Shown: positions 37,036-45,971, counted from the first letter of the stretch. The stretch is DNA of 64,000 bases from Candidatus Anaerostipes excrementavium (GCA_019114985.1 DXEM01000027.1:108522-172521); one strand, 5' to 3'. Notes: generated by a model from the letters alone, not told the origin. Numbers and translations: made by a program.

Positions 37036-37119
37036 GCCGATGTGTCGGAACTGGCAGACGAGACAGACTCAAAATCTGTTGTTCTTATGGACGTGTGGGT
37101 TCGAGTCCCACCATCGGCA
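37036..37119 (+). tRNA. tRNA-Leu (anticodon CAA)
   Basis: 84-base type II tRNA. Acceptor GCCGATG pairs with CATCGGC, discriminator A at 37119; anticodon stem ACAGA/TCTGT with loop CTCAAAA gives anticodon CAA, reading UUG. A long variable arm follows, as in tRNA-Leu, and the T loop is GGGTTCGAGTCCC. The CCA is not encoded. Its own promoter and terminator make it a single-gene unit at the edge of the accessory island, a typical integration site. Confidence 0.96.
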
Positions 37120-37134
37120 CTTTTATCACATGAA

Positions 37135-37160
37135 AAATCGCTGTTTTTTAGCGGTTTTTT
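37135..37160 (+). terminator. Terminator of tRNA-Leu
   Basis: AAATCGCT pairs with AGCGGTTT (one wobble) and is followed by a T run. Confidence 0.8.
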
Positions 37161-37209
37161 GTTTTATTAGAAACAGATGTTCTGGTTACTCGTGGTTACC
37201 TTTTTCATT

Positions 37210-37575
37210 TCATAATTCTTTAACCCTCTCAACAGGAAATTTATCCTCCATTTCTGCGGCTTCAAATAAGTTTTGCGGTAATTCTTTTTCTCCAATGATA
37301 GAAAGATATTCATCAACTGCTCTGCGGTCAATCATTATTTTACCATGCCCTGCCCAATGACGGTTGCTTTCTCTTTTTTTCAAACCGGAAATCCAATATT
37401 CGTCGCCATTTTCAATATCCACATAATTTGAATTATTCCCTATATATTTCTGAAAAGCATGGTCATTAAAATAAATTGTTTTTTTACTTTTTGAAGTTTT
37501 TACATATCCAATCCATGCAGGACCATCATCAGAATATCCTGTTTTCAGTTCTATATACATTAAATCATGTATCAT
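37210..37575 (-). CDS. Conserved hypothetical protein (often misnamed DXP synthase)
   Basis: 121 residues. Opens MIHDLMYIELKTGYSDDGPAWIG and has KTIYFNDHAFQ and NGDEYWISGLKK, HWAGHGKIMIDR. This small protein is common in Firmicutes and is frequently labelled 1-deoxy-D-xylulose-5-phosphate synthase in databases as I recall; it has neither the length nor the thiamine motif of that enzyme, so the name is wrong. Real function unknown. Excellent GGAGG site 8 bases before the ATG. Confidence 0.75.
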   Translation of the reverse strand: MIHDLMYIELKTGYSDDGPAWIGYVKTSKSKKTIYFNDHAFQKYIGNNSNYVDIENGDEYWISGLKKRESNRHWAGHGKIMIDRRAVDEYLSIIGEKELPQNLFEAAEMEDKFPVERVKEL

Positions 37576-37708
37576 TCTATCATCCTCCTTAAATAACTAG
37601 AGCTTTTGTAACTAATTTTGATATGGCACAGAGCGTGGAGTTACTCCTTTGCACTTCATATTTTTTTGAGACCATTCAGTATTTCTCCAAACTAAAATTC
37701 TCTTTTCC

Positions 37709-38608
37709 TTATATCCACCAGTTAGAAGTAATATCCCCTAATGTAACAATCTTTTTATCCTCATAATCCAACATAATTTCAATAGAATGATAATTCTCCG
37801 GTATAAGCTGTGTCATAAATTCCCGACACGCACCGCAAGGCGGGATCGCTTTGCCATTCTGATCAATAGCTATAACGCGGTGGATAGCACTCTCTCCATT
37901 TGTAATCATGTTCGCAATAGCATTTCTTTCCGCGCACATCCCCAAAGAACAAGCTGTATCAATACAGACACCGACATAAATCCTCCCTTTTTTCGTAAGA
38001 ATTGCTGCAGAAACACTTCCCGCTTCAATGAACGGAGAAATTTTCCTTTCACATTGAACATTCCGTGCAGCAATATACATTTTATCCCATGTTCCATCAA
38101 ATTGAGAAAGCGCAAGTTCTTCTATTTTACGCATGAAGTTTTCTTTTCCATCACAATATCCGTCAATATCATAAGGAAACCTATGTGCAAGTTCTGTTTT
38201 GATTTTTGCGTATTCATTTCGTTCTTTTTCATGTGTACGCATATAATCACGAAACGCAAGATGCCTTCCGATATTGTTCCAATCACCTGCTTGGAAAATA
38301 TGAATTTGGTGGGTTCGCTCATCTCCGCCTTTACGAAGATACCTTCTGCCTTCTATTCCAAACTCACCAAGATACTCATAACCTATTTTTGAAAAGTTTT
38401 TTGCAACATCATCCACACTTTTAAGACTTTTTACTACAACCATTATATCAATAATAGGCTTTGCCGCTAAACTTTTTACAGATGTACTTCCGATATGGTA
38501 AATTGCAATACAATTATCTACAAGAACCTTTCTAATTAATAGGGCTTCTTCCTCATATTTTTCTTTCCACAGCGGATTATACTCTGTCACAATAATATGC
38601 TGGCTCAT
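37709..38608 (-). CDS. GrpB (UPF0157)–cytidine deaminase fusion protein
   Basis: 299 residues with two clear domains. Residues 1-165 are a GrpB/UPF0157 nucleotidyltransferase-like domain (IYHIGSTSVKSLAAKPIIDI, HQIHIFQAGD). Residues about 170-299 are a zinc cytidine deaminase, with CAERNA (Cys225, catalytic Glu227) and PCGACREF (Cys258, Cys261). A deaminase should convert cytidine or a modified nucleoside; the GrpB partner's activity is unknown. Both active sites look intact. It lies alone in the accessory island. Confidence 0.9.
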   Translation of the reverse strand: MSQHIIVTEYNPLWKEKYEEEALLIRKVLVDNCIAIYHIGSTSVKSLAAKPIIDIMVVVKSLKSVDDVAKNFSKIGYEYLGEFGIEGRRYLRKGGDERTHQIHIFQAGDWNNIGRHLAFRDYMRTHEKERNEYAKIKTELAHRFPYDIDGYCDGKENFMRKIEELALSQFDGTWDKMYIAARNVQCERKISPFIEAGSVSAAILTKKGRIYVGVCIDTACSLGMCAERNAIANMITNGESAIHRVIAIDQNGKAIPPCGACREFMTQLIPENYHSIEIMLDYEDKKIVTLGDITSNWWI

Positions 38609-38655
38609 ATTTCTGCACCTCTACAACTTCTAATTTATCCAGCGGTTTAATATGC

Positions 38656-38683
38656 AATAAGCAGGAAATCATTCCTGCTTATT
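38656..38683 (-). terminator. Perfect 12-bp hairpin after the ATPase relic
   Basis: AATAAGCAGGAA-4-TTCCTGCTTATT, immediately after the stop at 38690 on the minus strand. No strong T run, so termination is likely but not certain. Confidence 0.6.
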
Positions 38684-38689
38684 AATATA

Positions 38690-40045
38690 TTAAGCTTTTG
38701 TAATAATACACTGTTTTTTGTAGAAGGATATACCATAGCCGATGACGTTTTTATATCCTTCTTCTTTTAATCCTTCAATATATCTTTGATCAATTATCTG
38801 CTGTGCCGCCTTGGCACTATCTGCTACTAATTCCTTGAGCCTTTTTGAATGCTTGCATTCAATAACTATAGCTGTATCCAAGATACTGCTTGGCAATACT
38901 TCAATATCAAATCTTCCATCTCCACTTTCTATGTTTGATTTGACTGTGTATTTACCGGCACTTAAAAATCCTACTAAAAATCCATGGTAGAATGTTTCAT
39001 AATTGTCATAATAGCTGATGCTTTGCATCAAAACATCCTGCAGTATTCTATTTGCCTTGCTTTCATCATTGTTGATTAGTGCTTCAATAAACGAATGTTC
39101 TCTTTCTCTTTGATATCTCTCAAACCATTTCATGAAGATATCATGATAGATATATTGAACTTCCTGATTTGGTATGACAAGTTCATATGTGTTGGGGATT
39201 TCTCGTCCTTTATCATCATATACTTTGTCTTTGATTTTTAGATATCCTGTATATAATAAAAAACTGTAGACATCATCATTCATGTCATTTTTGTTTTCGA
39301 AGTTCATTTCACGATAGGTTAATTCTGGTGAAACTTTTTTAATAATGGATTTTCCATTCATCAGTTCTTCAAATTCTGCTTTCATTTTTGATGTACTGTT
39401 TTCTATATATTTTCTGACTAAGTCATTACTGCTGGTATTTGTCCAGAACGATATAGCGTGAAATTCACGATCTCCCAGCAATTCTTTAATATAGTTAAGC
39501 ACACTCCATGGATTATAGATTTCAGTCTTATGAAACAGATATCCATCATACCATTCCTTCATCTCTTCACGTTTATTTGATAAATCATAGTAATTCAATA
39601 AATCATCAATTTCTTCCTGTGTAAATCCAAAACAGTCAGAGGCGAACTGGCTGGTAATTGTTCGGACCGTGAAATTATTAAGACCAGTAAAGATGCTTTC
39701 TTTGGCAATTCTAAGACATCCTGTAAGAACGCCTCTTTCCAGGGCATCATTGGTTTTTAATGCTGGGGATAAGACACTTCTTAAAAAGTTTGTCATTTCA
39801 TCATAGTAGCCATGTTTATAGGCACTTTGAAGCGGCACATCATATTCATCAATGAGAATGATGACTTTTTGATGGTAATGTTTCTGAAGAAAAAAACTCA
39901 AATTATAAAGTGCATCTCTTAAATCATTTTCTGATGAATTCTTAGAACTATAACAAATTAACAGTTCTTTTTCAAAAGAACTTAAATACGGACTTTCTAT
40001 TAATTCTGAATAGTTTTCAGTCAGTCTAGCTATCATTGCTTTCAT
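38690..40045 (-). pseudogene. AAA-ATPase-like / PD-(D/E)XK nuclease protein, N-terminally truncated
   Basis: Family proteins of this kind have about 550-580 residues: an AAA-ATPase-like domain with a P-loop in an RRFGKS segment, and a C-terminal DUF1703 nuclease domain. Here the frame begins after the P-loop at MKAMIARLTENY. The Walker B motif in IILIDEYDVPLQ, the TNFLRS/TGCLRIAKES sensor region and the nuclease residues FDIEVLP...VIECKHSK are kept. With no P-loop and no ribosome site at the possible start, I call it a truncated relic. The junction lies in AT-rich foreign text near 40046. Confidence 0.7.
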
Positions 40046-40158
40046 TATACCATAACAATTTTTAAAAGTCATTTTACCAATAAGTATTATGTTATAAATC
40101 AAACATTAACTTTTTACATCTATATATATTCTCCTAAAAATTTCAATCTGTATAAATA

Positions 40159-40404
40159 TCAAATGTTTGTTATTTCTAATCTAGAACTAAGTTCTTCTGC
40201 CTTTTCCAATGCACGATTAAAGATTGTAATAAAATCCTCTCCATCACTTGTAACAAAATAATTCGATAAATTTGTTATATCGCTGCTGATATTTCTTCCC
40301 CATTTTTGGTTTTCTAAATGATAAGCAACTGTCGAAAAAAATGAAAATAGAAAATCTCCACTACCTATTTGATACCAATAGTATTTTACTTTAAAACCAA
40401 CCAT
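40159..40404 (-). CDS. Immunity protein Imm70-like
   Basis: 81 residues, starting MVGFKVKYYWYQIGSGDFLFS, which resembles Imm70-type immunity proteins as I recall them; the C-terminal part (FITIFNRALEKAEEL) is helical. Shorter than relatives, perhaps only a partial copy. GGGAG lies 8 bases before the ATG at 40402-40404; the open frame extends 6 codons further without a site. Confidence 0.45.
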   Translation of the reverse strand: MVGFKVKYYWYQIGSGDFLFSFFSTVAYHLENQKWGRNISSDITNLSNYFVTSDGEDFITIFNRALEKAEELSSRLEITNI

Positions 40405-40444
40405 AATACTTTCTCCCAGCATATCCCATAATTGCGGCTCTTTC

Positions 40445-41113
40445 TTATTTTATTCCCATTATCCCTACTTGCATATTTGATAACCAGATTATTTCACTAT
40501 ATCTAAAACCGCAGTCTGCCAAAATTTTTATATGTTCATCAATGGTAATAGGGAAATAATCTTTTCCATAACGTTGAAGATGTCTGTCTGCTTCTTCTTG
40601 AGGTTTTCCTTGTGAAAGCTGATAGTCTTTCCATCTTTGAAAATATAGCGGCAAGAGAACCTCGTTTTTAGGACGGAAATTTTCAAAATATATAAATATC
40701 CCATTTTTGCAGAGTGCATTCAGACAATTTCTTATTGCCATGATTCGCTCTTCGTAAGATAGATAATGTAACACTTGTATTGCTGTGACAATATCAAAGC
40801 AATCTTTTTCTTTGATATCAAGAACTGAAATATTCATAAACTCTGAGCATGGCTCAGTATGCTGTTTTTTGACTAGTTCAATCATTTTCTGAGAATTATC
40901 ACAAAACACGAAACGTTTAACGGCTATATTATGAAATACCTCATCTGCCATCCGTCCTGTTCCGCATCCTACATCAAGCCAACACAATGGATTTTCTATT
41001 TTAGCTTTAACAACAGAAATAATTTGTTTATAAAACTCATCATAATAGGGAATCGTTTTTCGAATTTTAGCATTGTATTCATGCGAATGGAAAGCAGACG
41101 CATTATCGCCCAT
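40445..41113 (-). CDS. Class I SAM-dependent methyltransferase
   Basis: 222 residues. Motif I LDVGCGTGRMADEV near residue 46, followed by an acidic FVFCDNSQKM (motif II) and FDIVTAIQVLHYLS (motif IV). Resembles small-molecule methyltransferases of the UbiE/YjhP type. Substrate unknown. AAAGGAG site, single gene in the island. Confidence 0.85.
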   Translation of the reverse strand: MGDNASAFHSHEYNAKIRKTIPYYDEFYKQIISVVKAKIENPLCWLDVGCGTGRMADEVFHNIAVKRFVFCDNSQKMIELVKKQHTEPCSEFMNISVLDIKEKDCFDIVTAIQVLHYLSYEERIMAIRNCLNALCKNGIFIYFENFRPKNEVLLPLYFQRWKDYQLSQGKPQEEADRHLQRYGKDYFPITIDEHIKILADCGFRYSEIIWLSNMQVGIMGIK

Positions 41114-41160
41114 AAATATTTCTCCTTTCTCTTGACTTCCAATTTGTATTATTCATTCAT

Positions 41161-41313
41161 CTAAAACCCACCATTATTATATGCTTTTGTAATCCGATTC
41201 ACAACATACCTATTCCTCTGGCACAGCTTTCTTGCCACGCGTTCTATCATATAGCACAGAAAATACAAATCATTTTCGGTTATCCGTTCATCCGAAAAAA
41301 ACTTATTTGTCAT
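41161..41313 (-). CDS. Truncated small protein (DUF3791/DUF3990-associated type)
   Basis: 50 residues: MTNKFFSDERITENDLYFLC and YMIERVARKLCQRNRYVVN, then an unusual tail ITKAYNNGGF. I recall the first part as the N-terminus of the third gene of DUF3791-DUF3990 modules, which are normally about 70 residues with a different tail, so this is probably cut short. Residues upstream in the same frame have no ribosome site, and AAGGAG lies 9 bases before the ATG at 41311-41313. Confidence 0.45.
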   Translation of the reverse strand: MTNKFFSDERITENDLYFLCYMIERVARKLCQRNRYVVNRITKAYNNGGF

Positions 41314-41450
41314 AATGCATAACTCCTTTTCTCTAACAAAATCTGTAATATCCTCAACCATAAACTTCATTCACAACATGCGAAACGTATCATAACACAA
41401 AAATATCTCAAATCCTCAATTTTTCCCGTTTCTGCAAACTCTGAGATGTA

Positions 41451-41819
41451 TCAGTCTGTAATCTCATATCCTATAGATTTAAGGACTTTCAAAGCCTTCT
41501 GATAATTCTCATTTTTTATCAAAACATAATCTGTATTATATGTAGATATTGCAAAAATCGAAATGTTGTTATCAGCCAAAATCGTGGCGATTTTCGCCAG
41601 TATTCCAATTAACGAAAAATCCAAAACACCTTGAATGCAGAAGGCTTTCCAGCCGTCATCCCGTCGAATGACATTTGACGGAACTTCGTCAGTGATACAT
41701 ACAAGAGATTTTTCTTCATCTGTTTTTCCTATAAAGCTGTACTCAGAATCTAAATTTACAAGCGAGTAATCTTCCACCTGACATACTGAAAATTCTTGGT
41801 AAATCTTTCTTATTTTCAC
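41451..41819 (-). CDS. ACT-domain protein (CASTOR/ACT7-like)
   Basis: 122 residues. First half is a beta-rich module with SLVCITDEVPSNVIRRDDGW, second half an ACT fold (FSLIGILAKIATILADNNISIFAISTYNTDYVLI). Two tandem ACT-like units are typical of the CASTOR-like, amino-acid-binding small proteins. GTG start with an AGGAGG site 5-6 bases upstream. Ligand unknown. Confidence 0.8.
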   Translation of the reverse strand: MKIRKIYQEFSVCQVEDYSLVNLDSEYSFIGKTDEEKSLVCITDEVPSNVIRRDDGWKAFCIQGVLDFSLIGILAKIATILADNNISIFAISTYNTDYVLIKNENYQKALKVLKSIGYEITD

Positions 41820-41844
41820 ATTAGTACCTCCTACTATTTTACAT

Positions 41845-42516
41845 TTATATAACTGATTCCCTATTATAATTGGTTATGTCAGATCCAATTTTTTCATATA
41901 GACTTTTAACATCTAATTCTTTGTTTTTTAGGGCAATAAGCTCTGAATCTGTTGCCCCAATAAATTCCACAAAGTCTACTTTTCCATTTGGAGTATTTAT
42001 AGGATTTAATCTATTATCTGGAATCGTAATGAATCCTGTAATATTAGATTTCATTTCTGTATCTATTCCTTGTGTTTGACCTGTATTTAAATATTCATAA
42101 GCATGAAATACTTCGCCTTTTGTAAAAGTAATTCTCGCAATCGATTGTAAAATTCCACAGATACATTTTATCTCTGCCTCTTCATTTTTATAATTATCTT
42201 TCTTTAATTTAAAAGTAAATTCCATTCCATAACCACTAATATCGTTATTTTCAGTTTCTTTTTCATATAGTTCTGACAGACCATACGTTACAAAATGCCA
42301 ATAATCCCCTCCGTCATAAATACTTATTCCTTCTAATGGATCATTTCCACCAAACTTCCAATTTATTAGCGTCCCATAATGTTTTGGATTTTTTTGATTA
42401 GGATATACTCTTTCACATTCATTCGTTATTGCATCCCAACCTTGTGCACTTATTTCTTCATTATTATTTTCTTTTGCTTTCTCTTTCTTTTTAAATTTAT
42501 CAAATAATCCCATCAT
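41845..42516 (-). CDS. Suppressor-of-fused (SUFU) domain protein
   Basis: 223 residues. SUFU motifs: HYGTLINWKFGGNDPLEGISIY and DGGDYWHFVTYGLSELYEKE, then FTFKLKK and PDNRLNPINTPNG. In bacteria SUFU-domain proteins are commonly immunity proteins against secreted toxins. GGGAGG site before ATGATG; the SMI1-type gene ends 15 bases upstream, so the two are probably co-transcribed. Confidence 0.85.
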   Translation of the reverse strand: MMGLFDKFKKKEKAKENNNEEISAQGWDAITNECERVYPNQKNPKHYGTLINWKFGGNDPLEGISIYDGGDYWHFVTYGLSELYEKETENNDISGYGMEFTFKLKKDNYKNEEAEIKCICGILQSIARITFTKGEVFHAYEYLNTGQTQGIDTEMKSNITGFITIPDNRLNPINTPNGKVDFVEFIGATDSELIALKNKELDVKSLYEKIGSDITNYNRESVI

Positions 42517-42530
42517 TTAATCCTCCCTTT

Positions 42531-43184
42531 CTAGGATATCAAACTTCCGTCATAAGTTTTAGTAATCCATATTCTTTCAAATTCTTCTTTAGAAATAATT
42601 GCAGCATTAAATCCTTCTCCCCAAATTTTGGCGTTAAATTCATCCACTGTTGGGATTGGACATGCTTCTATAGCATCATAATACAGGTCATCAATAAGCT
42701 TTACTTTCCTGTTCACAAAGACTTCTATCCCTCTAAGCGCAAAACGTTTGTCATTTAAATCGACTTCATAAAAATATACCATAGGCAAATCATCAGCTTC
42801 GTACTCCATAAATACTTTGATATACTCAATGTCGTTTCCTATGACAACCACCTCCCAACAACATTCATTTTCTTGTTCATAACCATAATCATAAATCGGA
42901 ATATAATGACGCGGGAGTTCATATACTTTTCGGTCATTTAACGCATATGCAACGCAATTTCCTTCTAATATCTCCAGATTATCGGGATCAATCCCGAATA
43001 TTTCATTTCCATAAAAGGATAAATATCCATAGTTTTTACAAAAATCCTTATACTGCTTGGAAAATTGTACTCCCAGAAGTTCTTCTGCTTTTTTAATTTC
43101 ATCAGGTGTTTTTCCACCCTCAGTCGTATAAAATCTGCATTGTTGTGCCAATTTCATCGAACGCTCATAATTACTCCAACTCAC
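42531..43184 (-). CDS. SMI1/KNR4 family protein with C-terminal extension
   Basis: 217 residues. SMI1/KNR4 domain about 20-150 with TPDEIKKAEELLGVQF, FCKNYGYLSFYGNEIFG and WEVVVIGND. The tail after residue 155 (EVFVNRKVKLIDDLYYDAIE) is an extension also seen as a relic at 44418-44489. SMI1/KNR4 proteins are a large immunity family. GTG start with GGAGGGG upstream. Confidence 0.82.
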   Translation of the reverse strand: MSWSNYERSMKLAQQCRFYTTEGGKTPDEIKKAEELLGVQFSKQYKDFCKNYGYLSFYGNEIFGIDPDNLEILEGNCVAYALNDRKVYELPRHYIPIYDYGYEQENECCWEVVVIGNDIEYIKVFMEYEADDLPMVYFYEVDLNDKRFALRGIEVFVNRKVKLIDDLYYDAIEACPIPTVDEFNAKIWGEGFNAAIISKEEFERIWITKTYDGSLIS

Positions 43185-43236
43185 ATTCTCCCCTCCTTTT
43201 TATCAATTTTTCAGCCAGATAAATCAGAAGCCTTGT

Positions 43237-43931
43237 TTATTGTACGTTGTTTTCTTTGCATTTCTTTAATAAGTTTTCAAACTCATTTAGATAGCTTGCA
43301 AATCTTTTGTCATCTTTTCCTTTTATACATCTCTTTTTCCTTTTACATAAGAAAAAATATTCTTTATACCCATCTTTATCTTTTGTCTTACCTGTTGTAT
43401 ATGGCTTTGTAATAGAACCCTTTTACCATCCCAAGCAAAATGTTTTATGCTTGTATTTACTATTGATTTGAGCGATTCTACTTCCATTTTAGCTTCTACT
43501 CGATTATATAAATAAAAATTTGTCAAATTATGCGCTTTTTCAATACCTTTTAGCAAATGGAGCCTTGAAAAATCAGAGAGGCTCAACCCCACAAGTTTTC
43601 TATTTTTAGTCATATCCCAAAGTTCACTTGCTCTTTGATTAAAAAAATAACTAATGTACTCAATATTATTTAACAAGGAGAGTGCTGATAAATCTGAAAC
43701 TGCTTTGTTCTTCCAAAATGTTATAGCTCGAAACTGCCGTCCGTAAGTATTTATAAAATACTCAAAAGTATCTTGTTTTAATCCTGAAATAATAATAGAT
43801 TTAGAATCCGGAAAATTTCTAATAGTATCAATTTGTTTCGTCGAAATTGTCCCACCATCTACTTCTTTTTGCACCAAACAAATATCATATATATCAAAAG
43901 ATGGCGAATCAAAATTGTCCATATTTATCAT
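43237..43931 (-). pseudogene. Leucine-rich-repeat-like protein broken by internal deletion
   Basis: The first frame, from MINMDNFDSPSFD (GAAGGA site 6 bases upstream), reads NTYGRQFRAITFWKNKAV and up to IKHFAWDGKR, then drifts into unrelated residues and stops at 43323. In another frame the text continues GSITKPYTTGK, DGYKEYFFLC, KGKDDKRFASYLNEFE and ends at 43237. Both parts read as ends of one protein, with the centre lost around 43410-43425 and the frame shifted. The longest annotated frame would extend 18 codons further upstream without a ribosome site. Confidence 0.75.
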
Positions 43932-43981
43932 GACATGTCCTTCTTCTCTATTTCTGCAAATTAGGATACATTTGTTTTGCG

Positions 43982-44401
43982 TCATTTGATCATAATTCCA
44001 TCCGGCAAGAGAATATCTCCATCATCTGCACTCACATCAAAAAATCCAACCTTGTGTTTTTGTGCTAAACTACGCACATGTTCATATGCTTCATCTGCTA
44101 CTGACCATGAAAATCCAGCATAGATTACATCATATCCAATACAATAATCAACTGTATACCGCTCCAAATCTTCGGCTTCCTCTTCATCAATAGTATCAAA
44201 ATTCGGTGCATATTCTCCATTCATAGGCGGAAATTTTTCCTTCATCTCCATAAACCAATTTTGCAAGGCAGGAGAGGAAACGCTAATTGTTTGATAATCG
44301 TGCTCTTCCTCCCATTCGATTTGCTTTTCATACCATTCCATAAATTCTTTTTTTGTGGCAGGTGCTTTTGTTCTTTCAAAAACCATCAAATCATAACTCA
44401 T
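43982..44401 (-). CDS. Hypothetical protein, immunity-like
   Basis: 139 residues. Begins MSYDLMVFERTKAP and has EEEEAEDL-type acidic patches, CIGYDVIYAGFSWS and VGFFDVSADDGDILLPDG. Homologues are widespread in immunity-gene neighbourhoods (recollection, not search). The open frame is 19 codons longer, but GGAG lies 8 bases before the ATG at 44399-44401. The LRR-like frame following it overlaps the stop by 4 bases in its long form. Confidence 0.65.
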   Translation of the reverse strand: MSYDLMVFERTKAPATKKEFMEWYEKQIEWEEEHDYQTISVSSPALQNWFMEMKEKFPPMNGEYAPNFDTIDEEEAEDLERYTVDYCIGYDVIYAGFSWSVADEAYEHVRSLAQKHKVGFFDVSADDGDILLPDGIMIK

Positions 44402-44417
44402 AACCGCATCTCCTTTC

Positions 44418-44489
44418 TCATTCTGGGATATCAAAAACATCATAATACAGTTCATCAATAAACTTTAGTTCAACTTTCTGTTCTCTATA
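44418..44489 (-). pseudogene. C-terminal remnant of an SMI1-type gene
   Basis: A 23-codon frame reads EQKVELKFIDELYYDVFDIPE and stops. It closely resembles the extension of the SMI1/KNR4 gene (VKLIDDLYYDAIE) and has no start. It overlaps the end of the DUF7010-like gene in another frame, suggesting a recombination junction between two cassettes. Confidence 0.4.
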
Positions 44490-44995
44490 CACAGCGAAAT
44501 AACAAAAATGATCTCCACGATAATAGTTATTATTGCAACAACAAATGATGAATATAGGCACCCTAAAATGAGTGACAAAATCGGAATGCATATTGAAAAA
44601 ACACGATAGCTAATTGATTTATATAACCATGAGTAAGGAAGTAAATGTGCTCCAAATACCATCGCATAAACCATTACCATTTTATCAGGAACAGCACTAA
44701 ACACCCACATCACAATTAGCAAATACAGAAACTGATTTAAAGTGAACAAAAAGCCCAAATTTCCTAACTGATTGCTTTTGTCAAAGATGTCAACATGGAT
44801 TACTTTCCCAACGATCCATGCTAATGGCATCAAAGGGCAAGAACAACAAAACACGAAAAAATTTTGTCTTTGAATAGGCATATTTATAGAAATAATAATC
44901 AATATAAACAGCCAAATTACTACCGATGCACAAATAAAAGGTAATCCCTTCTTTTGCTTTTTGGCGATATCAATTCTTAATTCATCTAAATTCAT
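44465..44995 (-). CDS. DUF7010-like membrane protein
   Basis: 176 residues with five to six hydrophobic segments; starts MNLDELRIDIAKKQKKGLPF, then FVFCCSCPLMPLAW and YAMVFGAHLLPYSWLY. I recall this as DUF7010. Function unknown. GAGGAG site before the ATG. The C-terminus overlaps an SMI1-type relic. Confidence 0.6.
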   Translation of the reverse strand: MNLDELRIDIAKKQKKGLPFICASVVIWLFILIIISINMPIQRQNFFVFCCSCPLMPLAWIVGKVIHVDIFDKSNQLGNLGFLFTLNQFLYLLIVMWVFSAVPDKMVMVYAMVFGAHLLPYSWLYKSISYRVFSICIPILSLILGCLYSSFVVAIITIIVEIIFVISLCIENRKLN

Positions 44996-45108
44996 ATTCG
45001 TTTCTCCTCATAAAATTCCAGGTTAACACCATTTATAAACATATCTTGCTCGGTAACAGATATATTGAAATACTCTCTCCCCAGTTATAAAACTGTTGAA
45101 ACCGTTAT

Positions 45109-45708
45109 TTACATTTTAGGCATAGATGCAGTATAAAAACCCAATTTATGGAAATTATACCAGTCTAATATTTTATCTTCACTTGCTACATTTAAAGCAG
45201 ACAAAATCTCTTTTGCAAATTCCATAGGTGCTGTGCCGTTCGCGGTTATTATATTTCTGTCTCTAACCGCCTGTTTCGCAATATACTTTGTTTCCCCTGC
45301 ATAGGAAGAGCCAGCCCATTGCTTTAAATCATTTATATCATTACTTGTATGTAATACATCATTCAAAACACCAACTTTACCCAAAAAAACAGAAGCGTCA
45401 CAAATGCCGCCTAATACTTTACCTTTTTGATAACACTCTTCTACAAGCACTTTTATTTGCTCTGCATTTTCTGTTCTCCATGTCATTCCACCAATTAAAA
45501 TTAACGCTTCATAATTCTTTGGAACAGATTTAATATCATAATCTGGTAATACTCGGAAACCACCTATAGACTGGACATAATTTTTTGATAATGATACTGT
45601 TTTTATATCGTACTGCCCTTGTCCTAACATAGTTATTGCAGACGTTATATATGCAGCTTCCCAATCCGCATATTGCTGCAAAATCACAAATAAAATTGTT
45701 TTTTTCAT
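45109..45708 (-). CDS. DJ-1/PfpI family protein
   Basis: 199 residues with the class I glutamine-amidotransferase-like fold. The nucleophile elbow is GGICDASVFLG near residue 100 with the Cys, followed by ITANGTAPMEFAKEI. Such proteins act as chaperones, glyoxalases or ThiJ-like enzymes; the sequence does not tell which. AAGGAG site 9 bases before ATG. Confidence 0.85.
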   Translation of the reverse strand: MKKTILFVILQQYADWEAAYITSAITMLGQGQYDIKTVSLSKNYVQSIGGFRVLPDYDIKSVPKNYEALILIGGMTWRTENAEQIKVLVEECYQKGKVLGGICDASVFLGKVGVLNDVLHTSNDINDLKQWAGSSYAGETKYIAKQAVRDRNIITANGTAPMEFAKEILSALNVASEDKILDWYNFHKLGFYTASMPKM

Positions 45709-45755
45709 TCTAATTTACTCCTTCATAAATACTTATTCCTGTAACCTTAGATTTT

Positions 45756-45971
45756 TCAGTCATACTTTTCAATGTTTATCGTTGCAATCGCTGATTGATT
45801 AGGTTCTCCTGTTTTTAAATCTTGGGGAGCAGGAACTAACATCATAAAACCATTCTTTCCGTATCGTTTTTCATAGCCCTGTGCATATTCTTCCTCAACA
45901 GAAATATGCTGTTCCTCCGGATATAAGGGTTTGAAATACTGCGGAAACTCTCTCCCTATATTGATTTTCAC
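45756..45971 (-). CDS. Hypothetical 71-residue protein
   Basis: Polar small protein with FPQYFKPLYPEEQHISVEEEY and a C-terminal NQSAIATINIEKYD. Start assigned to GTG at 45969-45971 because GGGAGG lies 8 bases upstream; the longer frame begins within that site. It may be a fragment of a larger immunity-type gene. No family recognised. Confidence 0.4.
   Translation of the reverse strand: MKINIGREFPQYFKPLYPEEQHISVEEEYAQGYEKRYGKNGFMMLVPAPQDLKTGEPNQSAIATINIEKYD

Noticed and set aside
37001..37360. 119-codon frame across the tRNA
   Set aside because: It runs through the tRNA-Leu and its terminator and is not a gene.
37210..37575. Label as 1-deoxy-D-xylulose-5-phosphate synthase
   Set aside because: The protein has 121 residues and none of the thiamine-binding motifs; the name is a database error.
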